A stretch of 64,000 bases of DNA from contig CAXIPT010000008.1 of NCBI GenBank assembly GCA_964030475.1, forward strand, positions 77,475-141,474, read 5' to 3'. Under the pieces are notes generated by a model. The model was not told the origin of the DNA. It did no database searches and saw only the letters and a list, made by a program, of their open reading frames with translations. Source of the stretch: Tethya wilhelma. Lineage: Eukaryota > Porifera > Demospongiae > Tethyida > Tethyidae. This document shows positions 36,350 through 48,970 of this stretch, piece by piece (position 1 is the first letter of the stretch; every line of letters begins with the position of its first letter). Both the position numbers and the translations under genes were made by a program.

Positions 36350-36890
36350 ATGTGTGAACTCACTGCAGAAGGTTTCAAGAATCTGCAACAGATGATCGGT
36401 TTCTTCTTGACCAAAACATAGCGAAGCAGAGGTCAACTTTTCACTGCATACGGTTATAATGATGTGTGTGTGTGTGTGTGTATATATAATATACCTGTGA
36501 GTAATAGATAATATGAACACTAGTAACAAGTGTAAACTACAATGATGTTTGGTGTTTGACGTAGACACCTGTCTCGATAAAGCACTCGAGGCAACAGAGA
36601 GGCTCCGACAATTAGTTCTAAATAATGTCCACCTATGTCGACACACATAAAAGACGTCCTTCTAGTACTGTAACATTTTGCTTGCTTGTCGACTTACAGT
36701 TGTTCTAGTGTCCGTGATTAGGAGTACTAGCCAAGGAGGCACTATAGGCTAGAGGTACAGTTGACAAGTGAGGAACAAGAAACAAGGAACAGTCGTGTTC
36801 CTCAATTTTATTCACAAAATATAAAAGCATCAGCTGTGAACTTGAAGACTAAGGTCACGACCTTGTGCATCAGCCTCTAAATGTTTTATT

Positions 36891-36953
<63 letters not shown>

Positions 36954-39900
36954 ACACACACACACACACACATACACACAGGGAGATATATGGCCGTGCA
37001 CAGTACATGTCCTGTGCTATAGGACATATAAGACACCAACCACACTCTTAATCTTCCCACGAGAACCATACCTGTAATTCCAGAGAGTCTTGCAGACCAA
37101 GCTGGCCAGCTGCCAGTCTCCATGGCCAAAGTCATGAAGCACCTCTATCAGCCTGAATGGAGAGAGATAGAATGAGCTTAACTCGGTCTTTGGATGGTGC
37201 TCTGCACCGCAGGCTATATTTGTTGTCGCTATGGTGATGTGTTGAGTATTAATGCAACCAATGGATAGAGAAAGGCACACACCATTGTATGTTTCACCAA
37301 ATGTTGAAGTGACACAAACACAAAACAAAGATGAACACAACCCAAGGCAGCTGCCACTTCTCTGCTGACCTGGTTGCTAACACACAAACGGTGAAAAAAA
37401 AAACAACAAAAACAAAAAGTAACAACAAAAAGCAACAACAAAAAGCAACGATAATACAGTATAGAATAGCTGCTACTTGATATCTAGTGACCCAGTCACT
37501 TCTAGCCGGTCACTGCTAGCAATATGGGAGCCATATACTCCCTAGATAATAGTTAATGCCGCTGTCTGAGATTGAACATATAAACCAATGCTCCTATTGA
37601 TAGACAGGTATGTGGGCCAACATAAGGTTTACAGGTCCAACAAATACTGAGGCGAAAATAAAAAGTATTTCTAGCCTTTTAGGTTATAAATCACTCATTA
37701 GCATAATCTTTGAGAGCCCTTTAATGCAATTTGTACAATTAGTCACACACACAAACTTCAGCAACCTCCCCCCCTAACTTGGCCAAACCTACACACACTA
37801 GGGTTCTACTACTGGAGAATAAACAGCCCTCCTGCTAGGTAGCTGTTTGCCACACCTGTAGGGTTTACATCTTGAGTGGTGAGAATTTGTCCACTCTGGC
37901 ATAAAATTCAATCATGAATTCTCTTAAACAGTTCATAAAATAATGCTAAAGTAAGCACAAACACACACTCACAAAAAACACACTCACGCTCACAGACACA
38001 TACAACCAGACACACAGACACACACACACGGTTATACTCTTAGTACTGCATGTACAAACATTATTTGCAAAATTCAAAGCACATGGCCCACATGTGTACC
38101 CCACACATTTTAGCATGGTTTACATGGTCACTGGCACTGTATAGAGTCTTAGAAGAGCATTCATCACCCTCATGTACAAAGCAAGGCTCACAGCTGTCAC
38201 TGGTCACTGTATACACACACACTCAGCAGGTACACGTGCACACACAAAAAAATAACACCAGAAAATCACCTCACCACAAGTGCTGATATCTCAATCCAGC
38301 CTGCCATGCAGTCACACAACAGACACTTGTCGACAACGATTGTTAAGATTGTTACATGATACACACACATGAACTTTACGATTCTTAGTCCAATATTCAT
38401 CACCATTCAACCAATAACAAGGTTAGCCTCGTTCCCAGGTCTTATTCCATTTCAAAAGTTGAAGGAAGTCTATCTGAGAAGAAGCTTATGAAGGAAAGGC
38501 CTGCTTGGGAAAGAACCTAAGATATTACCTAACATTAGTGCAACATGAAGGCCCAGCTGGTAGGACTATAGCTTGATTGATCAAGTAGTAGACTTGTACT
38601 CAAGAACAGAGTTAAACACCTGCTCAGACTTTGAAAAAAAAAAGTACATCACCACAGCGAGACTGAGTGGTGTATTAGTTTAGGTTAATTTTATTTCGCC
38701 GTCGGCACGTTGTAACACAGCAGATGAAGGGGGGAAAATTTCATATTGTTAAAAAATGAAAATTTCTTCCCCTTGAGATCATTGAGTGTATGGAGACAAG
38801 CATCAAAGTTATACCATTTTTGATATGCCCATTGTTGTAATGATCCTACAAGCAACAGACATACACCGAGACATCTGAAACTGCATACCTTCACAAACCA
38901 TCAAACGTAATACATACAATACATACAAACACACAGATGTACTTGAACACTTGCCATGCATACTTTTGCGTACACAAATGAAATCTAAGGAGCAATTCTT
39001 ACAACATAGCTCACATCGTAACCGCATGCCGCACACACACATACAAACACTCGGTTATTGCCAACTGAAATGACACAAAAGGTCACTATATATTAAGCAT
39101 GACGAGACGGCTTCAGACATTGCTCGACCGTGGGATTAATCAGTGCCGTGGTCAGATCAAAGACATTCCGGAAATTCCTTGAATACTTTAACCAACTAAC
39201 CAATAGAGGGGGGAGGTCATAATAATCACCCTCTACCTGCCCTCTTTCTCTAGCTCTCTTGTAGGGAGAGCACTCATAACATTTGTAACTGTTGTGATTT
39301 CCCAGCACCCCCCAGTAGATACTTCCTATGGTAACCATGGCAACCATAACTACCGGCTAACTATACCACACACAGAACACAGGTACACTCATTCCATACT
39401 AAGATTGGGAAAATTTTACATTTTGTTTGCAACAAACTGTAAAAGTTTCATAATGGCAACACGAACACAAAGATAAAAAAAAAATTAGAGTTCAACAACA
39501 ACAGAAAAGAAGAATTTCGCAATTTGTGTCAAGCATTGCGAAAGTGGACTACGCACTATATGTATGTATGTATGTATGTCATTGTACATGTGAGTATGTG
39601 CAGAATGGGCCTAACTCACGTAACACGAACACAATGAATTACTGTACATAGTACAAGGTCAGGTTGTAATTGTGTGTGTGTACAGTATGTATGGCACAAG
39701 TGACCATGGAAACAAATGTATGCTGGCCAAAGTGAATGGGAATTGACCACAATCACTTTGCAAAATCAGTCGAAAACACTTTCACTTAAATACTTACATT
39801 ATCACCCTGTTTTTAGTTACAATATCATTATTATTATTAATTTTATTAGTTGTTTGTTCTACTTTCGTAACTCCCTTATCCACTACAACTATGTTTTTTT

Positions 39901-40070
39901 TATTTGTTTTTTTTTCCGACTTACTTTCTTACTCCTTTGTTTGCGGTGAGAGTCTCTCTGTGGTTGGAGTCCACCATGAGATTGATGAGCACTCCACAGG
40001 CACAGTAGACCACCTCCCTCTTGCCAGAGTCAAGCAGAGTCACCATCATCTCTGTCACTAGTGGGGAGGA

Positions 40071-40123
<53 letters not shown>

Positions 40124-40650
40124 AGTGAAAGAGGAATTTTAAGTGGGCAGACAAGACTGTGAATAGGCCACTTGTAGAAAGGCATGTTAGCTGTATGTAC
40201 AGAAACAGCCCAAAGGATGGATGGAAGCAAGGACGGTGCTATTGTTTGGAAATGGGTACATGCTTTCTACCAAATATGATCAGAGTCACTCCCTGGCTAT
40301 TTACTGCCAAGTACTGAAGAATATAATATGCTCATACACAATTTAAGAATTCAATAACAATTATTGTAGTATCATTGAGAAATTTCTCAACGATGCAGCT
40401 TTACAAGAAAAGTACTTACAAACTGTTAGCAAAACTCCAGACAACCATACATAATTGTATTATTGCAACACCAATATCAGTACTACAACATAGTGGCATA
40501 TTTGTGAGTGAGTGTGTGTGAGTGAAAGAGCATACCTTGGTGCTTTCCCAGGATGTCACGGACGAGTGGATATCGGGAGAGGTTCCCATAGACCCTCGTA
40601 CACTCCAACAGTCCATCACTACTCTCCTCCACTATGACCTTGAGGAGTAC

Positions 40651-40723
<73 letters not shown>

Positions 40724-43700
40724 CACAAACACACAACGTATTCTATACACGCTCTTTTGATGTGCAAAATGATCCGTCAACATTTTAAAGAGTATGAAAG
40801 TGATACAGAGGGAAGAGGACACACACAGAGAAACTAACAGTTTGCAATCTCCTCTCTCCTCTGCACAATGAAGCTGCTGGGGTCAGCGTAGTAGGAGAGA
40901 TTGTTGAGAGTCGCCAAAGAGTTCAAAACAAGCTCCTCATAATTCACAAGCGACATGTGAGCTGTGTGTGTATGTGTGTGTGTGTGCGAGTGTGTGAGTG
41001 TGTGTCCATTATTGTAATTATGCACAAAAAGCAACCATTCTAGCAACAAAACTGAGAGCCAAGCAAGACAAACTTTATTATAAAAAAAAACTTAACCCAT
41101 TTCCTGTCCTCAATGCCATTGCCAACCACCTTCAGTGGCTGGGAACAGAAAGCCAAACATCTACTGTTCCATTGAGATACAACAAACATGGACAAAGAAT
41201 TCCAAAATGGAAGCTACAACATTGAATGCTAGCTCACTTAATCTGGACCCCATTTCCACCACTGTTGAATGCAAACAGGGGAGAGTAGTTCTTGGAATTC
41301 CATAGTTTGTCGAGTTTGGACACAATGGTCTATTTATTAGATTGGACCTATTTCTCCAGTTATATACCTAGGACTAGGAGCAAGTGATCCACTGTGTCCC
41401 TGTCCTCTGCTACTGCTGGACCGACTTCAGGGTGGACTGACATGTTAGCTACCACACGAACAAGCTGANAATATTACAAATTAAAGCATTAATAATAATA
41501 GTAATTACAATAACTTAATCATACCACAGTGCGATCAATGTTTACGAAAATAAAATCAAAATGAACTCAGGTAATGAGTAAACAATGAGGAATTGTGAGA
41601 ATCAAAATTTGGGAGAAACATTTGCTCGAGTTAGCTCTAAAGATTTCATTTCAGCAAAGGGAGGAAGGAATGGAAAAATATGCTATACAATCTGACGCTA
41701 GAATATACATACACACACAATCATATCAATTCCGAGAAATTGAAACTAAGCAACTGTACATACACACAACACTGATCATTGGGAATACAACACACACACA
41801 TACACACGCACGCACATGCAATCAGCGAACAAAAGTCAACACAATGTGGCGAGCCCCTCTCAAAACACATGCTACCATGTGTTCTTATGCTAGGGAGGGG
41901 GAAAATTCCATCTGTGTATGAATGAAAATTTGATGCCTTATCGTTTATCGGCGTGGACACTCCATTTCGAATCATGAAAGCCTTTCAATAGAGACCACCC
42001 AAACAACAAACAAACAATACACATTCGATATCCCAGACGTGCGATTGGACGGGCATACATACATACATACATACCTACACACACATATAGTAATATATAT
42101 ACATACATACATACATATAATACACATTTATAGGCACACCCACTCAAGAAACGACCTGATATCTCCAGCAGGCATCAAATCACACGCATGGTGTGAGGTG
42201 AAATTAAAACAAGGAATCTTGCAGACATTTCTCGTCTTGACCACAAAACCACCAAGGGTGGTGGGAAGCAGAGAGGGGGGTATACACATACACATACAGG
42301 AATCGACAACAATAGTATTGGTATTATACTCCTACAGTGGTGTCTTACTTTTATCAGCACATCTTCTGGTTTGCTGGTAGACTTTTTGTCTCCTAGGCTG
42401 GTGGATGTCCCACCACTACCACTATCACCTCCACCACTTCTGTCTGCCTGGAAGTCAACAGTTTCAATGACAATGGGAAAGACATTGTTCAAACATTACA
42501 CATGTATGCAAAATTTAACATAAATAAACACACTTGGTATTAAGATACCATATTATATTATAGGATGTCAATGGAACATATTAGTACATAGACACAGTAT
42601 ATACTAATGTACGTACAAATTTAGAGGATTTTGCAATGTAATTTGATGGTGAAACACTCTAATGATCTCATTTCACAACAAGCTTTCAAAACACCCAGTT
42701 CTGTATATCGACACACATACTTACATGCATGCATACATTTATGCATAGACCCACACAGTACCAGACATTATTGACGGAAGTGTTACACTACACAGCCAGC
42801 TATAGATGCATAACGAATTAAGTCCATTAGAGTGCGTGTGTAAATGGACAAAGACGTGCATACATTCACACACAAACGTAATCACCTTCAGTTTGTACCG
42901 AACATGGTAGCTCATCCCTTTCACAATGAAAAGACACGTACAGAACGCTAAAGTCCATCTGGTTTGAGAATGCCACCGGAAGAGAGAAACAATGAGATTC
43001 ATGTAATATTTTTCTTATGGGATAAAATACTGTAGCTAACTTTTGACTGGTAAGGTGTAGGAAGCTGGAAAAGCAATCAAAAGAACAGGGAGAATGAGCA
43101 CTTTCCAATGGTGCTTGAAATTTAAAAATTGGTTGGATAATAAGAAAATTATTCAATTGTTTCTAACCGACATTCTCAAACCAGATGGACTTAAAATACT
43201 CCCTTACAAGTGAGCTTAAGAGACACCTTACCTGTTCCTTTAGCTCCAGACCGAGGTACTTGCTGAAGATGGAGTTGATTCTGGCCATGGCTGAATGGCG
43301 GGAGAGAAGGAGGTGCCTGGTATCAGGGTCATCGGAGGTCAGGTTACCCAGGATGAAACACAGACGGACAATGATGTCCTGTGGTATGTATGTGTGTAAT
43401 GATGTCATTATGATGTAATTCTAATGATGATGTCATTATGATGTAATGTATTGACTCACAGCGTGGTCGAAGTGTGTGGTAAGTGCTTGCAAGAAGAGAG
43501 GCAACAGTGATGGGCACTGCAACACAGCTACCAAGCAGTCCGAGTGAAGAGTCAGCTTACTGAACACACAATATCAAAGACAAGAATACGGTTTATCAAA
43601 ATTAAAATATTGGCGGAATTAAAATTTGGCTGATTGTCAAAAATTTCATGCTTGGCGGAATTTATTTTGGTGGTAGTGCACGCAGCAATACACATATTTC

Positions 43701-46187
43701 GTATATGCTGTGCAAAAATGACTGGTGGATTTAATATTGCCACTCCTTACCAAAACCGCCAATATCAAAATCCACCAAATTTTTGTGCTACAGTATATGG
43801 TATTAATCATCAAAAATTGAATATATAAATTATGTTATGTATGTCTCAACTTTCACAATATTGCTCAAAGCCCAGATAAATTTTCATGAAAAAAATCCTT
43901 TAATAATTCAAAATAAAATTTCCTAATAAAATACCGTATAGCCGGAAATATTGACGGGGATTTTAATTTGACGGTTTGACGGTCAAAGTCCAAATCGTCA
44001 AATTTAAATCCGCCAATATTTTGGGCGCCGTATATGAATGCATTATGCGCACTCGCAAATCGTCAAATTTAAATTCGTCAATATTTTTATTTTACGTTCT
44101 GCGGAGCAAACCGTCAAATTTTTTGACCGTCAATATTTCCGGCTATACGGTAATGGTATTAAAGGGGGGAGGGGCAGTTGGGGGGGGGTACCTGAGTAGA
44201 CGAGAGATGTTGAACACCACGTCAGAGGAGGTCATGTGATCACTGAGGACGGAGGAGAGCCGAGGGATGATGCAGGTGGAGAGGAACTCCTCCTTGAGAG
44301 AGGGGGCGTCGGAGAGATTACGAAGAGCACCTGTCAACTGCAAATGGAACACAAAACAGCACATATTAACATGACGACCCTTTACCATATACAACTGCCA
44401 AGTTCACAGTCTCTGCACAAAGTCTACAAAAAAAATATAAAACACCCAAAACTTTTCGTTTACACTTTTACCTGAACCAGTATGTTTCTTATCTTTGACT
44501 TCCCGATCTTCTGCAAGCTGGATTCGTCCGTACAACTCTTCAGGTTGTTAGCCATCAATCTCATGACCCCAGCACCGGCCAGCTGGTCTCTCAACTCATG
44601 GTTGCTAGCCAGCAGCTTCAAGGTTCCCAGACCGTAGACAACAGTCTCATAGTCAGAGATAAGATCCACTGGTAGCAACAGCTCCACAAGGGGGCCAGAA
44701 ATGGCAGACTCTTTGAAGTCTTTGTCGTTCTTTTCGTCCTTGCTCAGAGTGAAGAGGAGCTTGCAAACGTTTAGCAAGTTCTTGCCCGTTACTTTCATCT
44801 AGAGGTGCATGATAGACAGAAATAAAAGTTAAAAACTGAAGTACGGTATAAACATGTAACTGTATGTGTGTGTGTGTGTGTAAGTGTAAGTATTAATATG
44901 TGCTAATGTATAAACTTACCGCTATAATGATTCTTGCTACTTTCAACAACAATTTAGGATCCTTGTGATCCAGCAACTTGAACACCGTACGTAGGACGGC
45001 AGCTCTCCTCTTGCTTCCTCCAACACCCCCACTCCTTCCCAACAGCCCATGATGCTCCAGCTTGGCCCACAGAGAGGCACACACCTCACACAGGTGGGCC
45101 ACATTCTCGTACGGTGTGTTCTCGAGTTCCGATAGCAGAGGAGTGATTTCGGAATCCCAAATCGGAAGTTCGATAGTCGAAGATTTTCTCGATTGACGGA
45201 CATCAGTTGTTGCCTTAGATGAGGCAACACCGTCACCATCTCTTTGCAGTTTTGGACTGGAGCTTTGTTTCTGTGAGCTAAGAACCATTACACCTTCTTT
45301 GTTCTGCTTTCTCTTGTGAATTATCTCGAGCAGAGCTGCACCAACCTGTGCGTTAGTTTGAGAAATGGCCTCTGCTTTCCTCTCCCCGGCGGACAGCGTT
45401 CTGTGAGTCTCCTCTCGTTTTACTCTCTCGGCTGATGTTCCTCTCTTACCAGCAGACGAAGAACGCTGGACTTTAACCTGTGCATTCTGACTATGTGTTA
45501 GACTACCAGAGCTAGCAGAGTCCAATTCGGATCGGGAGTTGACGCCAAGAGAGTTCTGGCTAACATCGTCCTGTGTCACTGTGGTGGTGGTGGTGGTGTG
45601 GTAGGTGTTGATGTCACTGGTGCTCAGAGAGGGCGGGGTCTCGAGCACCGAGAGATCTTGGAAGGACTGGACAGGAGTTGGGGGAGCATGGTTCCCCCTC
45701 CGCTGAGGAAGCTGAAGGGTAATAGAGAAACAAAAATTGGCAAAACGTACATTTAAGCATACACTCATATTATAAAAATGCAGCAATACAGCTGAAAAAA
45801 AAGCAAAAGAATGTATAAAAAGTAGAGAAAATACATAAATGTATATTTTCTTTTAAAATGTTCTTTTACCTTGATGTTTGGGTCGGAGACTATAGTCTTC
45901 TCAATGGGCACTAGCTTTTGAGCTGTAGAAGGTCGACTTGATCTATCAGTGGTGAAGTGTCGTGCTCCAATGCTGTAGACAGAGGGGGGACGACTCAGTG
46001 CACCTCCACTCCCAAACAGATTGCGATTAGAATCAGCAGGGGTGAAAGGTCGTTCTGTTGGTAATGCTCTTACTGACTTCCGTGCTTCAGAAATTATCTG
46101 TGCACTTGTTCTTGAGCTTGGAGGTTCGTAGAAAGCCTGTGGTGGCTTCTTTCTGCGAGATTTACTAAGTGGTCGGGTTGCTGCCAT
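35480..46187 (-). CDS. ARMC2: Armadillo repeat-containing protein 2
   Basis: Cilia/flagella-associated armadillo protein, linked to axoneme assembly and sperm motility in vertebrates (family knowledge). Fourteen minus-strand exons: 45870..46187, 44920..45711, 44472..44798, 44192..44337, 43460..43559, 43232..43378, 42349..42447, 41368..41464, 40839..40961, 40536..40649, 39925..40057, 37072..37152, 36364..36443, 35480..35640. All are GT-AG, all phases agree, and the product is 905 residues (human about 867). The N-terminal 300 residues are basic and Ser-rich (disordered). Armadillo segments follow: TPLLSELENTPYENVAHLC, GLGTLKLLASN, LTGALRNLSDA, LCFILGNLTSD, LVRVVANMS, ATLNNLSYY, CTRVYGNLSRYP, ACGVLINLMVD, LVCKTLWNYS. 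It starts 273 bp from the divergent DHDDS start. The terminal exons are duplicated downstream and the first two upstream. Confidence 0.88.
35485..36895. repeat. Tandem duplication unit, ARMC2 3' end, copy 2
   Basis: Partner of 34107-35480. It ends in a CA-rich tract near 36895 and carries the exon 13 and 14 copies nearest to the rest of ARMC2. Confidence 0.85.
36895..36980. repeat. (CA)n microsatellite
   Basis: Nearly pure CA dinucleotide tract with one CGTA interruption, at the right end of duplication copy 2 in ARMC2 intron 12. Confidence 0.95.
37153..39924. other. ARMC2 intron 11, 2.8 kb
   Basis: Longest intron of ARMC2. It holds scattered CA-rich tracts and a (TATG)n run near 39560. A weak match to the CCAGGCT-type foldback lies near 38425-38520 (TAGCCTCGTTCCCAGG on one side). 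No exon or RNA gene seen. Confidence 0.5.
40073..40120. repeat. (GA)n microsatellite
   Basis: GA tract just upstream (on the minus strand) of the acceptor of ARMC2 exon 11. Read on the gene strand it is a CT tract, so it forms the polypyrimidine tract region. Confidence 0.95.
40651..40719. repeat. (GA)n microsatellite
   Basis: GA tract with one GG interruption directly against the acceptor of ARMC2 exon 10 (exon begins at 40649). On the gene strand it is a long CT polypyrimidine tract. Confidence 0.95.
42053..42118. repeat. (ACAT)n-rich tract
   Basis: Interrupted ACAT/ACATAT tetranucleotide tract in ARMC2 intron 7. Confidence 0.85.
42951..43192. mobile_element. Short inverted-repeat transposon, family B (MITE)
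   Basis: About 240 bp in ARMC2 intron 6. The ends are inverted copies: AAGTCCATCTGGTTTGAGAA at the left, and its complement ending CAAACCAGATGGACTT at the right. Internal sequence, read on the minus strand, matches the element at 58337-58550 (CACCATTGGAAAG, CTTTTGATTGCTTTTCCAGC, TACCAGTCAAAAGTTAGCT). It has no coding capacity, so it is a non-autonomous element. Confidence 0.8.
43560..43805. mobile_element. Degenerate inverted-repeat element resembling family A
   Basis: Region rich in GGCGGAATT, AAATTTGG and complementary CCGCCAATAT phrases in opposite halves, ending near a CAGTATATGG motif. It looks like an old, decayed relative of the element at 43934-44150. It abuts ARMC2 exon 5. Confidence 0.45.
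43934..44150. mobile_element. Short inverted-repeat transposon, family A (MITE)
   Basis: 217 bp bounded by TA on both sides. Terminal inverted repeats begin CCGTATAGCCGGAAATATT and end AATATTTCCGGCTATACGG. A TA target duplication fits a Tc1/mariner-type origin. It lies in ARMC2 intron 4, about 40 bp from the exon 4 donor. The interior is itself built of inverted TTGACGG and CCGTCAA phrases. Confidence 0.85.
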
Positions 46188-46460
46188 TGCAAGTGTGGGT
46201 TTGTTTTGGTGGGCTCTATTTAGAAAACAAGTATATTTACGTTAATTAGACCGTCTTTGGTGGTACAAATGATTCTATACTTTTAAAACATACATGATAA
46301 TCCAGTTTCAACCATGGTCGGACACTTGAAGCAGCTTTCAACCTTCAACTGAGGAGTTCTCCAAACTTTGGCGCCTACTATTCATTATTCTAAATATCCG
46401 TAATACAGCGAAGACTGTAATATTGAAATTTCATCATCAAAACATGTGCAGACAAAGAAG
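46188..46460. promoter_or_regulatory. Divergent ARMC2/DHDDS promoter, copy 1
   Basis: 273 bp between opposed start codons. A TTTGGCGC motif at 46367-46374 matches the E2F-type consensus. No TATA box is obvious. Confidence 0.5.
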
Positions 46461-47406
46461 ATGAGTGACAGTGGTCAAAACAGCAGTTGGTTTCGCTCTC
46501 TATGCTGTAGAATCCTCCAGACGGGATCCATACCAAAGCATGTTGCAATCATAATGGATGGAAACAGACGGTTTGCTCAAAAGATGAAGTACAGCCGAAG
46601 TTTTCAGGGTCATGTATTAGGGTTCGATAAGCTCCTGGAAACTTTAGAGTGGTGTCTAGATCTGGGCATAAAAGAGATGACTGTTTATGCCTTTAGTATT
46701 GAGAACTTTAAGCGTTCAAAAGAGGAGGTGGATGGTCTTATGGAATTGGCCAAACAAAAGGTTGCAAAACTACTGGAAGAACGGTATATGAACTAATGCA
46801 CATCACAACATCTTCGATATTGGTTTGTGGTTCAGCACTTTATATATTTGTATTTTTCTACAGTGAGGTCATAATGAAGCATGGAGTGTGCATTCGAGTA
46901 CTAGGAGATCTTGAACTGCTCCCGAGTGACGTCTTAGAGTCAGTGGCACGTGCTGTTAACTTCTCCAGAAACAACGACAGAGCCATCTTGAACGTCTGCT
47001 TCTCCTACACCTCCCGGCACGAGATGACTGAAGCTATCAGGAGACTGGCACAAGGTGCTGTGGATGGAATCATTCAACCCAGGTAAAATTGTTTATGCAC
47101 AAGTCCATATATTTTTTGGTCAACTACAACCTTAGACCACAAGTATGTAAGGATTTTCTTGCTCTATTTTGCTTTATTGTAGCGACATTTCAGAAGAGGT
47201 ATTGGAAAGATGTCTCTATACCGGTGACTCTCCACCTCCTGATCTGGTTATTAGGACATCAGGAGAGGTCAGACTCAGCGATTTTTTGCTTTGGCAGGTA
47301 TTTTACATTGTACGATATCTAACAGCTGACATTACTGAATGAGATTTGCATATTTTGATTTATTATTTTTTTTACAGAGTTCTTATTCTTGCTTGTGCTT
47401 TCAAGA
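46461..47406 (+). pseudogene. DHDDS 5' fragment (copy 1, 3'-truncated)
   Basis: Exons 46461..46783, 46864..47082, 47183..47297 and the first 29 bases of exon 4 (47378..47406), cut by the duplication junction. The reading frame is intact up to the break, with the FIMDGNRR-type motif ([11 protein letters not shown]) and [11 protein letters not shown]. It differs from copy 2 by a single residue in exons 1-3 (Ala for Val before QGAVDG). It cannot make a full enzyme alone. Its exon 3 donor is intact, so splicing to exon 4 of copy 2 at 49878 remains possible. Confidence 0.85.
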
Positions 47407-47434
47407 CATAATATGTGCTAATGTATAAACTTAC

Positions 47435-48706
47435 CGCTATAATGATTCTTGCTACTTTCAACAACAAGTTGGGATCCTTGTGATCCAGTAACTTGAACAC
47501 CGTATGCAGGACAGCAGCTCTCCTCTTGCTTCCTCCGATACCCCCACTCCTTCCCAACAGCCCATGGTGCTCCAGCTTGGCCCACAGAGAGCCACACACC
47601 TCACACAGGTGGGCCACATTCTCGTACGGGGTGTTCTCAAGTTCCGATAGCAGAGGAGTGATTTCGGAATCCCAAATCGGAAGTTCGATAGTCGAAGATT
47701 TTCTCGATTGACGGACATCTGTTGTTGCTTTAGACGAGGCAACACTATCACCATCTCTTTGCAGTTTTGGACTGGAACTTTGTTTCTGTGAGCTTAGGAC
47801 CATTACACCTTCTTTGTTTTGTTTTCCCTTGTGAATTATCTCAAGCAGAGCTGCACCGACCTGTGCGTTAGTTTGAGAAATGGCTTCTGCTTTCCTCTCC
47901 CCGGCCGACAGCGTTCTGTGAGTCTCCTCTCGTTTGACTCTTTCAGCTGACATTTCTCTCTTACCAGCGGACGAAGAACGCTGCACTTGAACCTGTGCAT
48001 TCTGACCATGTGTTAAACTACCAGAGCTAGCAGAGTCCAACTCGGATCGGGAGTTGACGCCAAGAGAGTTCTGGCTAACATCGTCCTGTATCACTGTGTT
48101 GGTGGTGGTGGTGTGGTAGGTGTTGAGGTCACTGGTGCTCAGTGAGGGTGGGGTCTCGAGCACTGAGAGATCTTGGAAGGACTGGACAGGAGTTGGAGGA
48201 GCATGGTTCCCTCTCCGTTGAGGAAGCTGAAGGGTTATAGAGAAACAAAAATTGGCAAGACGTACATTTGAAGCATACCTATATTCTAACAAATGCAGCA
48301 ATGCAACTGAAAAGAAGCAAATAAGGTATAAAAAGGTGACAAAATATATAAATGTATATTTTCTTTCCTTCACAATGTATTCTTTTACCTTGATGCTTGG
48401 GTCGGAGACTATAGTTTTCTCAATGGGTACTAGTTTTTGAGCTGTAGAAGGTCGACTTGATCTATCAGTGGTGAAGTGTCGTGCTCCGATGCTATAGACA
48501 GAGGGGGGACGACTCAGTGCACCCCCACTCCCAAACAGATTGCGATTAGAATCGGCAGGGGTGAAAGGTCGTTCTGTTGGTAATGCTCTTACTGACTTCC
48601 GTGCTTCAGAAATTATCTGTGCACTTGTTCTTGAGCTTGGAGGTTCGTAGAAAGCCTGTGGTGGCTTCTTCCTGCGAGATTTACTAAGTGGTCGGGTTGC
48701 TGCCAT
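47435..48706 (-). pseudogene. ARMC2 exons 1-2 duplicate (outer copy)
   Basis: Exon 1 copy 48389..48706 and exon 2 copy 47435..48226, each the same length as in ARMC2 (318 and 792 bp), with intact frame and splice sites. About 14 residues differ over 370 (for example SDPSIK for SDPNIK and HKGKQN for HKRKQN). No further ARMC2 exons follow before DHDDS sequence. It could act as an alternative 5' end by splicing from its exon 2 donor to exon 3 at 44798; otherwise it is a fragment. Confidence 0.82.
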
Positions 48707-48970
48707 TGCGAGTGTGGGTTTGTTTTGGTGGGCTCTATTTAGAAACAAACACATTTACGTTAATTAGACCGTCTTTGGTGGTACAAATGATTCTATACAT
48801 ATAAAACATACATAATAATCCAGTTTCAACCATGGTCGGACACTTGAAGTAACTTTCAACCTTCAACTGAGGAACTTTGGCGCCTACTATTCATTATTCT
48901 AAATATCCGTAAATACAACGAAGATTGTAATATTAAAATTTCATCATCAAAACATGTGGAGACATAGAAG
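48707..48970. promoter_or_regulatory. Divergent ARMC2-fragment/DHDDS promoter, copy 2
   Basis: Duplicate of 46188-46460 with a small deletion before the TTTGGCGC motif, which is retained at 48876-48883. Confidence 0.5.

Larger units (their letters stand above)
44894..47406. repeat. Tandem duplication unit, ARMC2 5' end plus DHDDS 5' part, copy 1
   Basis: 2.51-kb direct repeat matching 47409-49906. It contains ARMC2 exons 1-2, the shared promoter and DHDDS exons 1-3 plus the start of exon 4. The junction to copy 2 is sharp, at TTTCAAGA/CA/TAATATG around 47406-47409, with two unexplained bases. Confidence 0.9.

Noticed and set aside
39921..39936. Alternative ARMC2 exon 11 donor GTAAGA a few bases earlier
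   Set aside because: Only the GTAAGT donor at 39924 keeps phase with exon 12 and gives the continuous GVRKLIEVLHDFG reading.
41469..41469. Ambiguous base N
   Set aside because: One unresolved base in the ARMC2 intron 7 acceptor region. It does not change the exon model and is only a sign of imperfect assembly.
41595..41921. 108-residue open frame in ARMC2 intron 7
   Set aside because: Built partly from a CA microsatellite, with no homology signal.
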